A stretch of 64,000 bases of DNA from Prorocentrum cordatum (taxonomy: Eukaryota; Sar; Dinophyceae; Prorocentrales; Prorocentraceae): assembly GCA_963575745.1 (NCBI GenBank), contig CAUYUJ010020726.1:83469-147468 (forward strand), read 5' to 3'. The notes beneath the pieces were generated by a model. The model saw nothing but the letters and a program-made list of their open reading frames with translations. It was not told the origin of the DNA and did no database searches. Position numbers and translations under genes: made by a program. This document shows, one piece after another, positions 32,273 through 42,775 of this stretch; the first letter of the stretch is position 1, and every line of letters starts with the position of its first letter.

Positions 32273-34700
32273 GCCTCAGGCCTACATCAACGGTGCCAAC
32301 ATGGGGTGGCACTGCGACGTCTGCTGGGTACGCCACCTGGAGGAGCATGGCCTCCCAACGCTTGCAGGAGCGAAGCTCGCCGACAGAGTCAAGGAGCATG
32401 AGCGGCAGAGGACGGGGGCCAGCAACGACAGAGCGAGCGCCCTCCCTTCCCTGGGGCACCTTCCGCTCGGCTACGGCTGCAGCCCCCTGGCGGACACGAG
32501 GACGTTAGCGGACCTCCTCATGGTGCCGACGGGCATGAAGATCCCCGAGCGAGCCAATACCACCATTCCAATGCTTCGGATCCGGGACGAGCGCTTCGGC
32601 CTCAAAGCCGCGCAGACGCAGACCTACTCTGCGCGGTGCGACACCTGCTCCCAAGGGGCCCCGCTCCTCGTCTGGGACCCTGGCTCTCCGCCTCTGGGGT
32701 GCTTCATTTGGAAGCCGGCGGAAGGTATAGGCGTTCCCGAACAAGCTGGGCTGCCCCCCATCGACAAGCGTGCCCTGGCCTGGTGGGGGCGCCAATGGAA
32801 CGCTACATGGTGCTGCCGTCGCTGCCTGGTTCCGATTTGGAACATAGGCCCGGCCACCCTGGATCGCATCCTGGATCGGGACTTCAGATCGCTGTATCCA
32901 GAAAAACCTCCAGCCCTTCCCCCGCTTAGCAGCCAGATAGGGTTCGAGGCGCCTGTGGACATTGCTGATTCTCTTCCTTGGCTAGGCGTGGACGCCAAGG
33001 CCCAGGGCCAATTCACCAAGGTCGTAGCAAGCAATCCCCCTGGACCCAGCGCCGCAGGCAGCTCTGGTGCAGCGTCAGAGCCAACCCCCAGGACTCTCGC
33101 CCAGCTTTTGGAGCTCCTGCCAGATCTGCCAGCACCACAGGGCCCGCTCCTGAGCGACAGAGGCGTCAACAATCCCACCCTAAGCGCTGAGGACCCCAGC
33201 AGACCTGGCCCCGGTGGACTGTCCGCGCGGCGACCGCTGGTAACCTTCCTCCGCGATTTCCGTCCTGGACTGGAATACACCTGGAGGCAGTTTTGTATCG
33301 CCAACCGCGACAGAAGCGCCCCGGAGCCCAGCTACGACGAGGCCTCCCTGCCTGACGAGTTCCTGTCTGAGTTCCTTAGGACCATATATGGTGATTACAT
33401 CCCAGACGACTGTCCCCCTCCCAACCAGCGCTGGGAAGGTAAGCGCGTGGCCGCGGCGCGAGTCATAGCACACCTGGCCAACGGCGAGAGACATAAGGAG
33501 CCCTGGAAGGTTTATGCGGAAACGCTGGCCCCGGCAAATGGCCTCGATCCCGTCCGACATGAGATCGGCACGCTGACGGGCGTCCTACTCAGCCCCGGTG
33601 CCGATGCCCTCGCCTCGGCGTCCATCACCTCCTTGACAGAGTATCCACCAACAGGCGTTTTGGCCATGAGCGACGACAGACCAGACACTCCCATGGCTGC
33701 CGACACAGACAGGTCCCAGGGCACGGTGGACAACGACTCGCGTATGGGCCACCAGGACCCGCCCGACCACAACGGCAACGGCGAAAGCGCGGAAGACGGG
33801 ATCCCCCTTACAAAGATGGAGCCCGACTTCGGAGAAGACGAACCCGCTCGTCCTCCGACGTGCTCAGAGTCGGCCCAGGACGACGATGATAATCGCTCAG
33901 GCGACGAGGCGCCACAGCAAAGCCCATCGGCGGGCAGCTCTGACTCCAGCCGCGAGGATGCCGCGACCTCAGCCGGAGAGGAAGCGCCCTACGCCGACCG
34001 CAGTAGCGATCCAGCCCGAGACCCCGCGAGGGACGAGAGAGGCAGCGACCGAGGTGGCTCGCGGTCCGAGCGCTCTCCCGCGCCCACCCCGCAGCTCCCT
34101 GGACGGAGGCCTTATCACCCTCGCCATACTGGCACATCGGAGCAGGATGCACTCAACCGGTTGACCTGTCCTGAGGGAGGCGGCCCCATGTACAAAGTCT
34201 GGCTGGGCACAGTCGACTTCGAACGTCCCTACGAGACACCAGCCAGACGCATATCCAGGCTTCAGTCGGAGCTGGGCGCAGTCTTCTGTGCGCTGTGGAC
34301 AGCAAACACGCAGCGTACTCTGCTCCCTGGATCCAGGGCGCCCAAATCCGACCCGAAACTACACACGGCCACGGACATCAACAATTTCCTTGAGGCCTGG
34401 AAGGACTGTGGGTATGACGCCTACCAGATGAACACGAGGCTGGGCTATGGTATCGACTGGGATAGGCTACGAGCCAACTGCCTGCGTCACTCCCATACAG
34501 ACGACAGGGGCAAAGGCGGCTATCGCCACACTGGCTGGCGTGACCGCGCGACAAGCTCCTGGGACACCTGGGGCAGTTGGCAGGGCGAGTGGCGTGATGG
34601 ATGGCGTGAAGATCGCTGGCAGACGGGTGGCAAACGCGGCGGAGGTTGCTCCGATGATCGGGACGGTAGAGATGAAAAGAGGCTCCGTTGGAGAGACTGA
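32200..34700 (+). CDS. large Cys-rich, acidic, RG/W-tailed protein of the element
   Basis: This frame is open well upstream but becomes convincing from about 32225 (DSTRQMVAQNRPQAYINGAN), followed by WHCDVCWVRHL. With CDRCG from the other frame just before, this makes CxxC...CxxC. A second pair, ARCDTCS and WCCRRC, lies near 32640 and 32815. Then come RDFRPGLEYTWRQFCIANRD, a long acidic Ser/Asp/Glu region at about 33650-34080, and the compact segment MYKVWLGTVDFERPYETPA. The tail is rich in Arg, Gly, Trp and Asp (GWREDRWQTGGKRGGG). The stop is TGA 34698-34700. The Cys pairs and RG/W tail suggest nucleic-acid binding. I know no matching family. Confidence 0.6.
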
Positions 34701-35690
34701 GCTCCCTCCCCGCTCTCTCCCCGCCCCCAGTGCCTTGCGCCACCGCCGACACCTTGCTACACGCTACCGCGGCCCTCCGCCGCTTTCTCCTCCAACCGTG
34801 GGGCAGCACCACCGCCCCTCCCCTGGGCGGCGCTCCTCCTACCTTTGGGCCCTGGTGTGCCGCTCAGCAATACCATCTGCGCTCTGCGTGACACCGCGCA
34901 TCCTGCAGACCAACTGGCCACTGGCCCCGCTGCCTTACTCTACCGGTGGCCGCCGCACTCTCGCCGCAAGGCTCCCTCGGTCCACTCCGGCTGGTTTCAC
35001 TTCCTGAATTCTCTCTGGCGCTGCCTTAGGCCGCGCCGCGGGCCCCTTAATTGCGGCGCTCTGCCGCCCTCCACCCGATGTGCGCACCTCCTGCCTTTGG
35101 ATTCAGGTGCGCGCTTCGGCAATGCCGTCCACAGCCCCTCTGCTGTTGGACTCGCGGCCTCTGGCCTTACTGTAGGTCTTTCACCGCCAGGCGTGTCCTG
35201 GCCCGTGTCTGTGGACCGCGGCTTGCCTGTCCACTGACCCACTCCCTGGATATTTCAACCGACTGAACAGCCTTCCGCCGTGACCCTGGATCCAGATGGT
35301 TTTGAGGGACGCGTCTTTGGTATAAGACGGTCTCGTCTCTCGGGTGCTATCTGACTCGTTTTGGGTAGCTCTGAGACACTTGGTTGTGCACTCGGCGTGG
35401 TCTATCGTTCATCGTGCACACTGCGGCCCTTCCTCTTGCTGGTTGGGCTGCCGCATCTCAGTGTGGAAGGTTCTCTGCCCACGCGTTTCCACATTCTGGA
35501 TGCGTGTTCTGACGCCGCGACCTGTTCCGCCGTCAGGCTCTTCCGCTGGACTTGGGTCTCCAGTCAGTCTGTGTTACTTGCCAGACTCCCTGGATCGACG
35601 TCCTCGGGGCCGTTCCTTCTTGTTCGTATTAGAACTGCTGGGAACGCTTACGCGCCATTTTGGTTGCGCTCGGTTTCCTCGGCGTTTGCC
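34701..35690 (+). other. 3' non-coding region of the composite element
   Basis: Open frames are short and unconvincing. The sequence is C/T-rich on the + strand and keeps the CTCCCTGGA signature of the coding part, for example near 35243, 35283 and 35587. I read it as a long 3' untranslated region. Confidence 0.4.
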
Positions 35691-35860
35691 TTCAGACTCC
35701 CTGGATGCACCGTTGCACGTCTTGTTCAGGGGCTGTTCTGCAGACCCCTGGATTGCATGCTGGTGCTTCCTCGGTATTTGTCTTCAGACTCCCTGGATGC
35801 CCCGTTGCATGTCTCGTTCAGGGGCTGCCCTGCAGACTCCCTGGATTGCACGCTGGCTCT
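35690..35860 (+). repeat. short tandem units carrying ACTCCCTGGATGC
   Basis: Near-copies of CAGACTCCCTGGATGCACCG, GTTGCACGTCTTGTTCAGGG and GCTG occur at about 35692-35740, 35785-35830 and, partly, 35836-35860, with a degenerate unit between. The units are about 45-100 bp and belong to the 3' region of the large element. Confidence 0.7.
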
Positions 35861-35879
35861 GACGCCCTGCTTGCCGCTT

Positions 35880-37652
35880 GACCGCTGCCTCGCGCGCGCC
35901 CGCCGCTAGTCGCGGCCGCAGCCCGCCCGCGACCGCCCGCCGCTGGCGCTTCCGCCTGCGGTTGTAAAACAATAACCCCACCAGCGCCGCCAGTGCGGTT
36001 GCCCGGACTGGCATCATCCCACCGTCGCTCCCCCGCTCCACCCGGATGAGCGGTCAACTCCCTGGGTTTCTTCGTGACCGCTGGCTGTTGCTTGGGCTGC
36101 TGCTGGTAAGCGGCAGCACAGCTTTCCAGAGCGCCATCGTCTACACTTCACTCTGGTACGCCAGGGTACCAGGATAGGCGGCTCTGTTTATGCTGGTCAC
36201 GTTAGGTGCTCCCTGGTACGCGTCCCTGTTCTTATCGGCTGGCGCCGCTTGCGACTTGTGCCTGGAAGAGGGTTGGGACAGTTGTACCTTCCGCATAGCG
36301 TCACATCATGTCACTTGATGGCCATTCGCGGTTGTCTCCTGGGCCTGACGTGCTTCGTTCGGTTTCTGACACCACGAACTTCGCGCCTTTGGGCTGCGTG
36401 GGTGCGTACTCTGAAGCTGCGACGGTTCGCTGGCGCTGCCAGAGTCCAACCTCTCCTTACAGGATGCCGTTTGGCGACAGCTTGCGTGTCTCGGTCGATG
36501 CTAGTGCATGGCAGGCATCCAGGGGCCCCTTGTACGCCACTCCCGCGCCGAGGTTGGAGACTCCCTACTGTTCAGATGGTGTCTCAGGGCGTACTGCTCA
36601 CTATGACCTCTGACACGTTGGGGGTATTGCATCGCGCCACGTTGGCAGCGTAATCACTGCTCCCTGGGTGTTGGTCCCGCCGTCAGACTCCCTGGGCTGC
36701 AGCACCTTTGCACCCGCCGCCTGGCGCCGGCCGCTGCCCGCGCGCGCGTCCGGCCAATTAGTTTCGGCCGCAGCCCGACCGTTACTCGCCGCCGCTGGCG
36801 CTTCCGCCCGCGGCTGTAAAAAAAGTAGCCCCACCAGCCCACACCAGTGGTTCGTCTACTGAATGGCTTCGACGCGGATCAGCTACCTTGTAGCGTCAGT
36901 GAGCTTGATGAGATAGGCCTTTTTTGCCTCACCATCTTTCTCATGGTACCGCAATGTGCCTGTGTTGGTCGCTCGCTCTCGCTTCCCCCCCTCCCAGCGC
37001 GGCCGTCGTTTGCCCGGCACTGTGCCCTTGCATGCAGGCTTCGCTTGGCAATGGTCTTTCGGACCTTGGAGGCGTGGGCTGGTGTTCGCCGTCAGGCGTG
37101 GGCAGGTGGCAGGGAGTCTGGCGCCGAACCGGCGACTCACTCCGCTGTCTACGCACACTTGCAGCTCGTTCGCTTCGGTCACGCTGCTGCGCCTATGTGC
37201 GTTTGCTAGTGAATTTAGTTCATTTTGTTCTGTGCATGTGCAGCTGCGAGCGTGTCTTGCAGGTGCGAACTGGCTTGCCGACAGTGGCGGCAGTGTTCGC
37301 AAATTCGCTCCGTGCCGCATCCCGGACGCTGCTTCCGCTCCCTGACCTTTGCCTTGGAACCGCCGACAAAAAAAAAAGTAACCCCACCAGCCGGTTGCTC
37401 CGGTAATGTCATGCCACTGTGTGGGTCATGCCTCACGGCAGGCATCGAATTCCTCGACATTTTGTCCACTGCACGTGCCCGAGCTTCCCAGGATGCCCCC
37501 TGCCGTCAGCTCCCCCGCAGCTTCGCGGCTGCTTTGTGAGTGGGCCGGCCGGCTAGCGGCGCCTCTTGTAGCTAATTAGGCTTGCCCGTCGGCCCTCGCC
37601 GCCTGCCTCTTTTCTGGCGGCCGCGACCAAAAAAAGTAACCCCACCAGCCCA
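35880..37652 (+). repeat. four related 3' tail modules ending AAAAAAGTAACCCCACCAGC
   Basis: A-rich tails followed by TAACCCCACCAGC or TAGCCCCACCAGC lie at about 35964, 36815, 37366 and 37630. The first two are preceded by the same GC-rich piece (GCCGCTGGCGCTTCCGCC). All four follow a C/G-rich stretch with GGCCG. Between them lie about 0.85, 0.55 and 0.26 kb of sequence without recognisable genes. This looks like the 3' end of one element family present several times in a row, by nested insertion or by internal duplication. Confidence 0.65.
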
Positions 37653-37719
37653 TCCAGAAACGATGCTCAAAGGAACTACCTCGATCAGGGAAGTGGGCAG
37701 CACACAGAGGAAGGGTCCC

Positions 37720-38420
37720 CCAGTGGAGGCCTCTTGGAGCGTCTTGGGGGCCTCTTGGCCGTCCCGGGCGCTTCTTAGAGCGTCTTGGGGGCCTCGGAGA
37801 GCTTCTTGGGGCCTCTTGGGGGTCTCTTAGGAGCCTCTTGGAACCCTCTTGGGCGCCTGTTGGGGCCTCCTGGGCGCCTCTTGGGGCCCTCTTGAAACGC
37901 TTTTGGGAGCCTTGGGAACGCTCTTTGAGCCCTCTTGGGCCATCTTGGAGCCATCTTGAAGCCTCGGATGGCAATCGGAAGCGAAAGGGCGAGAAAGCCA
38001 AACATTTTGATTTTCCATAGGTTTTGAAGGATTTTGGCCGCTTCGGGGCCTCCTGGGGGAGCTCTCTGGCTACTTGGAGCCGTCTTGGAGCGGTCTTGTG
38101 GCCTATTGGGGCATCGTGGGAGCCGTCTTGAGGCATCTTGGGATACCTTGAGCTATCTTGGAGGTCATCTTGAGCTCTCCCAGGCGCTCCTGGAGTCATT
38201 TTAAGCAGTGCCCCCCCCCCCCCCCCCCCCAGGAGGCCAAGATGTGGCCAAAACCTTAATACAATCAATGATTTTGGTATTCTCGCCGAGGCCTCCTGGA
38301 GCGTCTTGGCTGCCTCTGGGGGGCCTCTTGGGGCCTCTTGGGGGTCTCTTGGGAGCCGCTTGGGGGCATCCTGGGGTCCTCTTCAGAGCCTCTTGGGGCC
38401 CCCTAGCCACCTCTTGGGGC
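37720..38420. repeat. CTTGGGGCCT minisatellite with conserved core, plus C-run
   Basis: Degenerate 10-14 bp units of the type GGCCTCTTGGGG fill both flanks. In the middle (about 37970-38040) is a non-repetitive core containing GATTTTCCATAGGTTTTGAAGGATTTTGGC. A poly-C run lies at about 38211-38230. A variant core with CAATGATTTTGGTATTCTCGCCGAGG at 38265-38300 is followed by more units. The complementary unit with the same kind of core occurs at 43090-45546. Confidence 0.8.
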
Positions 38421-39360
38421 ACCCTTGGGAGCCTTGGGAGCGCCCTGCCCCCCGCCCCGGCGGCGGCCCCAGCGGCGGCCCCGGCGACGACGACCCCCTG
38501 GACGACGCCGACGACGTTTGCCATGACGACGTTTTGCGTCCCTCTGGACGCCCTGGCAGCGGCCCCGGCGACGACGACCACCCTGGTGACGTCGACAGCC
38601 CTGACGACGGCGCGACGCCCCTGGCACTGGCCTCCCAGCGGGGTGAGGCTCGCCAGGCCGGCGAGACCCCGGCTTTGGCGGCGAGGCGGCGGCCCCGCGA
38701 CGAGGCGGAGTGCCCGCGGCGGTTCAGGCCTCGGCGAGACGGCGCCGACCCCCACGCCTTGCCCCACCCGCCCTCCGGGTCGGGTGGTGGTGGTGGTCTT
38801 GGTGGTCCCACTCTTATTGTTCCTGCCCCCGCCTCGCCACAGGGCACCGGCTAACGCTTCCCGACCCCCTGCGGTCGTCTGCCGGGGCGTCGACGTCCTG
38901 CGGCCGCCTGGCGCCCAGACCTGCCGGCGACGTCGTCCGCGCTCGGCGCGGCGGCGCGCTCCTTGATTTTTCTCTTTTTCAGCAGCCAGGACACAGGCAT
39001 CTTGCTGCTTTGCATTCAGCGTGGAGCCTTGTGAGCGCTCTTGGGGCCATCTCGGAGGAGATCGATCCAAGAAGGGGGGGTCTTACATGGCGCCGCCCCC
39101 CAAAGGCCAAAATGGGGCCAAAACCTTGGTAAAACCAGTGATTTTGGCTTCCTCGCCGAGGCCGTTTTGGACGCTCCGGCGACCCGCGGAACGCCCCCTC
39201 CATGTCCAGGGGAGGGGGTGGGGGGAGGGGTCAAGACTCCCTCCCCGCCGGCACGCCGTCTCGCTCACTCCCACCCGCCCTCCCAACACATACGTAGCAC
39301 CCGAGTCTGGCCCGAGCCTCAGCATATTCAGCAGTCGTCTTTGGATGGGCAGCTACTGGG
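38421..39360. other. GC-rich sequence with a second core variant, no gene
   Basis: Contains CGACGACGACGCC-like low-complexity stretches at 38480-38600. At 39098-39165 it has a second copy of the core variant (AAAACCAGTGATTTTGGCTT then CCTCGCCGAGGCC). Long open frames on both strands are Arg/Ala/Pro-rich, with no recognised domain. Confidence 0.4.
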
Positions 39361-39368
39361 GGCCAATC

Positions 39369-39433
39369 CGCCGCCGCCGCCGCCGCCGCCTCCGCCGCCG
39401 CCGCCGCCGCAGCCGCCGCCGCCGCCGCCGCCG
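39369..39433. repeat. (CCG)n microsatellite
   Basis: About 65 bp of CCG triplets with a few CCT/CAG interruptions. Poly-Arg and poly-Pro translations are artefacts. Confidence 0.95.
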
Positions 39434-39968
39434 AGTGTACTCTGTATGGTTTTGTTGACAGGGATGGTGGGGGGAGACCGCATCGGGTTGGCTGCGCATG
39501 TCCGAATTTGGAGGCAGAGTGCGTTTTGCATTTTTTTACAAGGGATGGTGGGGGGGGGGGGCCTCATGGTTTCTGGTTGGCTACCAGTCGCCTGGGGGAG
39601 GGGGTGTTAATTCATAGGGAACAGTGATAAACCCCTCCCCGACGGGGAAGAAGGGGTTGGACGAGGAAACGCCCGAAACCACCTACGCCCTAAAGGGCCG
39701 GTGGGATTCTGGGATGCACCTCCAGGTGGGCCCTGCGGACGCACCCCCATCGAGGATGGGCGCCCCCCACCGCTGTATATCCCAGGATTGGGCCCCAAAA
39801 TTTGGGCCCGGTCGAAAATCTGTAGAATTCTGGAATTGGGGTCGAGGTATCCCAATTCCTGTCGTTTTGAGGTATCTCTCGTGCCGCTTTGTTTCAAGGC
39901 CCATCTGAATACTCTGCTCGTGTGCACGTGCGAGTTGGCGGCCACCATTCGCTGCTTCTTCTCATGCT

Positions 39969-40472
39969 GTGGCTCGGAGGTCAGGGTCAATCAATCATCC
40001 TTGCGAGGTATCCCTTGTTACAAACATCAGGTGGCCGGGCCCAACTCGCGACATACCTGCGACCTGCCGCAGTGGGCCATCCGTGTTCATTGTCCCTGGC
40101 AGCACAAAGGTCGAATCTGAGTCATCGGCAGAGTCCGCGGCCACTACGCGACGTGAGCTGGAGATTCACAGGCATTCATCGGCGCAAGGGGTCCAGCCTC
40201 GCTGCGGAAAAGGGCCACCACGGCGGAGGAAGATGCGTACTACCTCCAGCCAAGTGAAAATATTGGCGAGGCGCCGCAACTCGTTAGTGGAAGACCGCTC
40301 AACTCCGCGGCAAAACTTCCTGTACAAGGCCTCGGTGGACGAGCTGGAATCAGACGAGGGCGGCAGGCCGTCCTGCGAGAAGGCGCCTGACGGCCGGCAT
40401 GGCATCCTGCAGCTGTACTGGCAACAGGAAAAAGAGCTTGATGCAATTTTCACAACAGTGAAGTCGAGTTGA
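39969..40472 (+). CDS. hypothetical protein or exon, unknown
   Basis: A frame with a start at 39969 and TGA at 40470-40472. From about 40080 it is protein-like and charged: STKVESESSAESAATTRREL, SQVKILARRRNSLVEDRSTP, DELESDEGGRPSCEKAP and GILQLYWQQEKELDAIFTTV. The composition is lower in GC than the flanking minisatellites and has no repeat structure. No domain is recognised. The true exon borders are unknown. Confidence 0.35.
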   Translation: MARRSGSINHPCEVSLVTNIRWPGPTRDIPATCRSGPSVFIVPGSTKVESESSAESAATTRRELEIHRHSSAQGVQPRCGKGPPRRRKMRTTSSQVKILARRRNSLVEDRSTPRQNFLYKASVDELESDEGGRPSCEKAPDGRHGILQLYWQQEKELDAIFTTVKSS

Positions 40473-40590
40473 GGCGTGGGTCCGACATTCTAGAGAATGG
40501 CAATCTCGACGACCCGGTGGCATGGTGCGTGTCCCACACGGCCGAGGCGCCCCGCAGTTCTCAGAATTCGGACCGCTGTTCGCGTAATGC

Positions 40591-41299
40591 TTGGGGGTCC
40601 CTGAAGTTCGTGGTGGCCGCGGGAGCATCGCGCGCAACCTCGGCCGCGCAGTCCCTGCAGAGCGAGCCTCACTGAAGTGGTGCGAGCTTCCAGGCGAGAT
40701 TCCTCACAGAGAGCGCGTCTTGCAGATCGGGTGGACGAGCGCCGTCGCCAACGGCGCTGGATCCTTGATCCATCTCGTGCGCTCTCGGGCAGGACACTGC
40801 GTGCTGGCACCCTCTACTGCCTCCTCTCCGAGCATGGGCAAGCTTAGTGTCACATCCTGCGACGATGCCTCGAACCATGCTGCCGACGCAGGCAAGCCTG
40901 TTTCTAACTGTCCTTGCGACCACCCGAGCAACACGCCCAGCGCCGACTGGGTGCAAACGATGCTCGATACTTTCGTGGAGTAGGCCAACGCGGCTTCCCG
41001 CCCAAGTGCCCAAGAATATCCGTCGCGGGATGATGCAGGGGGCTCGACGGGCTAAAGCTTTGGAGACCGGCGTGCAGATGCAGGTGGCATCTATTGTGCG
41101 GGCGGAGGCGGACGAGATATGTGCCGACACCGCCAAGACGCTGAAAGCAAGCACCACTTTGGATTCAGGAGGAGCTGTGGACTTCGGGCCGTTCCTCAGA
41201 TCTGGGTCGTGGAGCCTATTTGTTCGTGGCCGAGGCCAGGCGTGGGCAGAAGCATCCCAGAGTGTGCCTTATAGTAGCGCAGTGGCTGCAGTGCAGTAG
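40591..41299 (+). CDS. hypothetical coding segment(s), unknown
   Basis: Two overlapping + strand frames look partly coding. One ends at TAG 40981-40983 and includes SVTSCDDASNHAADAGKPVS and DWVQTMLDTFVE. The other is convincing from about 41000 to 41297 (NIRRGMMQGARRAKALETGV, IVRAEADEICADTAKTLKAS). They may be consecutive exons or one shifted frame, perhaps continuing from 39969-40472. No family is recognised. Confidence 0.3.
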
Positions 41300-41751
41300 G
41301 CACCGCAAATAAGAAACGGGCCTGCCAGCAGGTGCCCACGGAAGTTTCTTACCCCCCGATGGCCCTGGGGGGGGCACAGAAGTCATAGGGGTACTTCAGT
41401 GAGCTCAAAGCTGGACGAATAATGTGCTCCATGTCTTGGTATAACCGGATATCTTATCGTGCTTGTCTACCGCATGGCAGCACGAAGACTGTCACACGCC
41501 CGCTGTTATCGAGTTGCAGAAGCAGAGACTGACTACCGACCAGCACAGTCCACGCGCTCTGCCGTGGGAAAACTGTAACTGTGCGGACGCCAGAGGCCAC
41601 ACCGTAGATGCTCTCTTTGTTCGAGGTGCATCGCCTCCTTGAGATGCTCAACGTGCTTGACCATGCCGCTGAGATGCCCCACTGAATAAACGCATTACCA
41701 AGTTGGCTGCCCCGATGGTATTCCCAAGGAGGAGGCGCAAGAGGCAGAAAG

Positions 41752-42180
41752 AGGAGGATAAGGAGGAGGAGGAGGAGGAGGAGGAGGAGGAGACCGACGA
41801 GAAGGAGGAGAAGGAGGAGCAGGAGGAGGAGGAGGAGGAGCAGGAGGAGGAGGGATGGGGGAGGGGGAGGCAGACGGACGGATGAGGGAACAGGAAGGAG
41901 GATGGAGGAGGGGGAGCGGAGAATGAGGGAGGGAGGAGGAGGAGGGAGGAGGAAAGAAGAGGGAGGAGGGAGGAGGGAGGAGGATGGGGAGGAGGGAAAG
42001 TGAAGCAGGTGGGAGAAGTAGTGAGGAGGAGGAAGAGGGAGGAGGGAGGCGGGGGAGGCGGGGGGGGGGGAGAAGGAGGAGGAGAAGGAGGAGGAGGAGG
42101 AGGAAGAGGAGGAGGAAGAGGAGGGGGAGGAGGAGGAGGAGAAGGAGCAGGAGGAGGAGGACGAGGAGGAGGAGGAGGGA
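41752..42180. repeat. (GGA)n imperfect microsatellite
   Basis: About 430 bp of GGA/AGG triplets with interruptions and G-runs. It ends directly at a copy of the dispersed block described next. Confidence 0.95.
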
Positions 42181-42290
42181 GGACCCGTGAAAACCCAAGA
42201 CGCATCAATGATGTCGCAGTCAACCCTCCCTCGAAGTTCCCTCTTCATAGGTCCCTACACGAAGTGAATTTCACTGTTGGCAATGACGTG
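42181..42290 (+). repeat. GGA-linked dispersed block, copy 1
   Basis: The sequence after the (GGA)n tract reads CCGTGAAAACCCAAGACGCA, TCAATGATGTCGCAGTCAAC and CCTCCCTCGAAGTTCCCTCT, then TCATAGGTCCCTACA. The same succession follows (GGA)n at 51810, 53247, 54097 and 56180. This copy lacks the further blocks seen at 53-57 kb. Confidence 0.8.
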
Positions 42291-42351
42291 ACCAGGGGGG
42301 GAGGGCCGGGGGTCGGGGCAGGTTCCGGGCGTTACCGCGAATGATACAGCG

Positions 42352-42364
42352 ATTTTGGCTCAAG
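42352..42364 (+). other. relict dinoflagellate spliced-leader 3' end
   Basis: The 13 bases ATTTTGGCTCAAG equal the last 13 bases of the conserved 22-nt dinoflagellate spliced leader. The preceding bases (ACAGCG) do not match. Such truncated leaders are known from dinoflagellate genes that arose from reintegrated trans-spliced mRNA. A chance match of this length in 64 kb is unlikely but not excluded. No recognisable gene follows directly. Confidence 0.5.
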
Positions 42365-42597
42365 CCGTTTCAGCTGCCTCTTTTTGGCGTTCCATTTTTT
42401 GGTTGGGGGGCACACCTCGGGCCGCCGCGCAGATGCCCTCTGCAGGGCCAGACCACGGGCACGGCCGGGGCGGCGTGGCCCATGGGCCAGAGGAGGGGCA
42501 GCCCAGCCGACTGAGCACAGACCTTGCAGCGTTGAGTCTGGTGCGATGGCGCTCCGCTCGCAGAGCGGCCAACTTATTCCAAATAGCAAGAACATGC

Positions 42598-42775
42598 ACA
42601 AACATGATTACTCGGAGGTCCGCGCGGATTTCTTGGATCGGCGCTGGACACCCCCTCCCTGGCGCGCGGAGCGCGCCACGGGCGGCGCCGGAGGCGCCGC
42701 CAGGGCGGGCCAGCGCCGATCTCAGAAACCCGCGCGGACCTCCGAGAAATTATGTTTGTGCAGTTATTGGTTATT
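42598..42775. mobile_element. fold-back element, family C, copy 1
   Basis: The left arm GCACAAACATGATTACTCGG, then AGGTCCGCGCGGATTTCTTGGATCGGCGCTGG, is mirrored on the right by CCAGCGCCGATCTCAGAAACCCGCGCGGACCTCCG, then AGAAATTATGTTTGTGC. The arms are about 55 bp, imperfect, around a GC-rich centre with CTGGCGCGCGG. The same arms occur at 46041-46180 and 46296-46450. Confidence 0.75.

Larger units (their letters stand above)
23437..37652 (+). mobile_element. large composite retroelement-like region with helicase
   Basis: From 23437 to 34700 nearly the whole + strand is coding-like, moving between the three frames about seven times. Domains in order: an unknown N-terminal part, a LINE-like post-RT region with zinc cluster, RNase H, Cys-rich parts, an SF1 helicase, and a large Cys-rich, acidic, RG/W-rich protein. 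A non-coding 3' region with repeated A-rich tail modules ends by 37652. No reverse transcriptase core, endonuclease or terminal repeat was found. Its repetitive tail and shared base signature suggest one element, but two or more adjoining elements remain possible. Confidence 0.55.
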
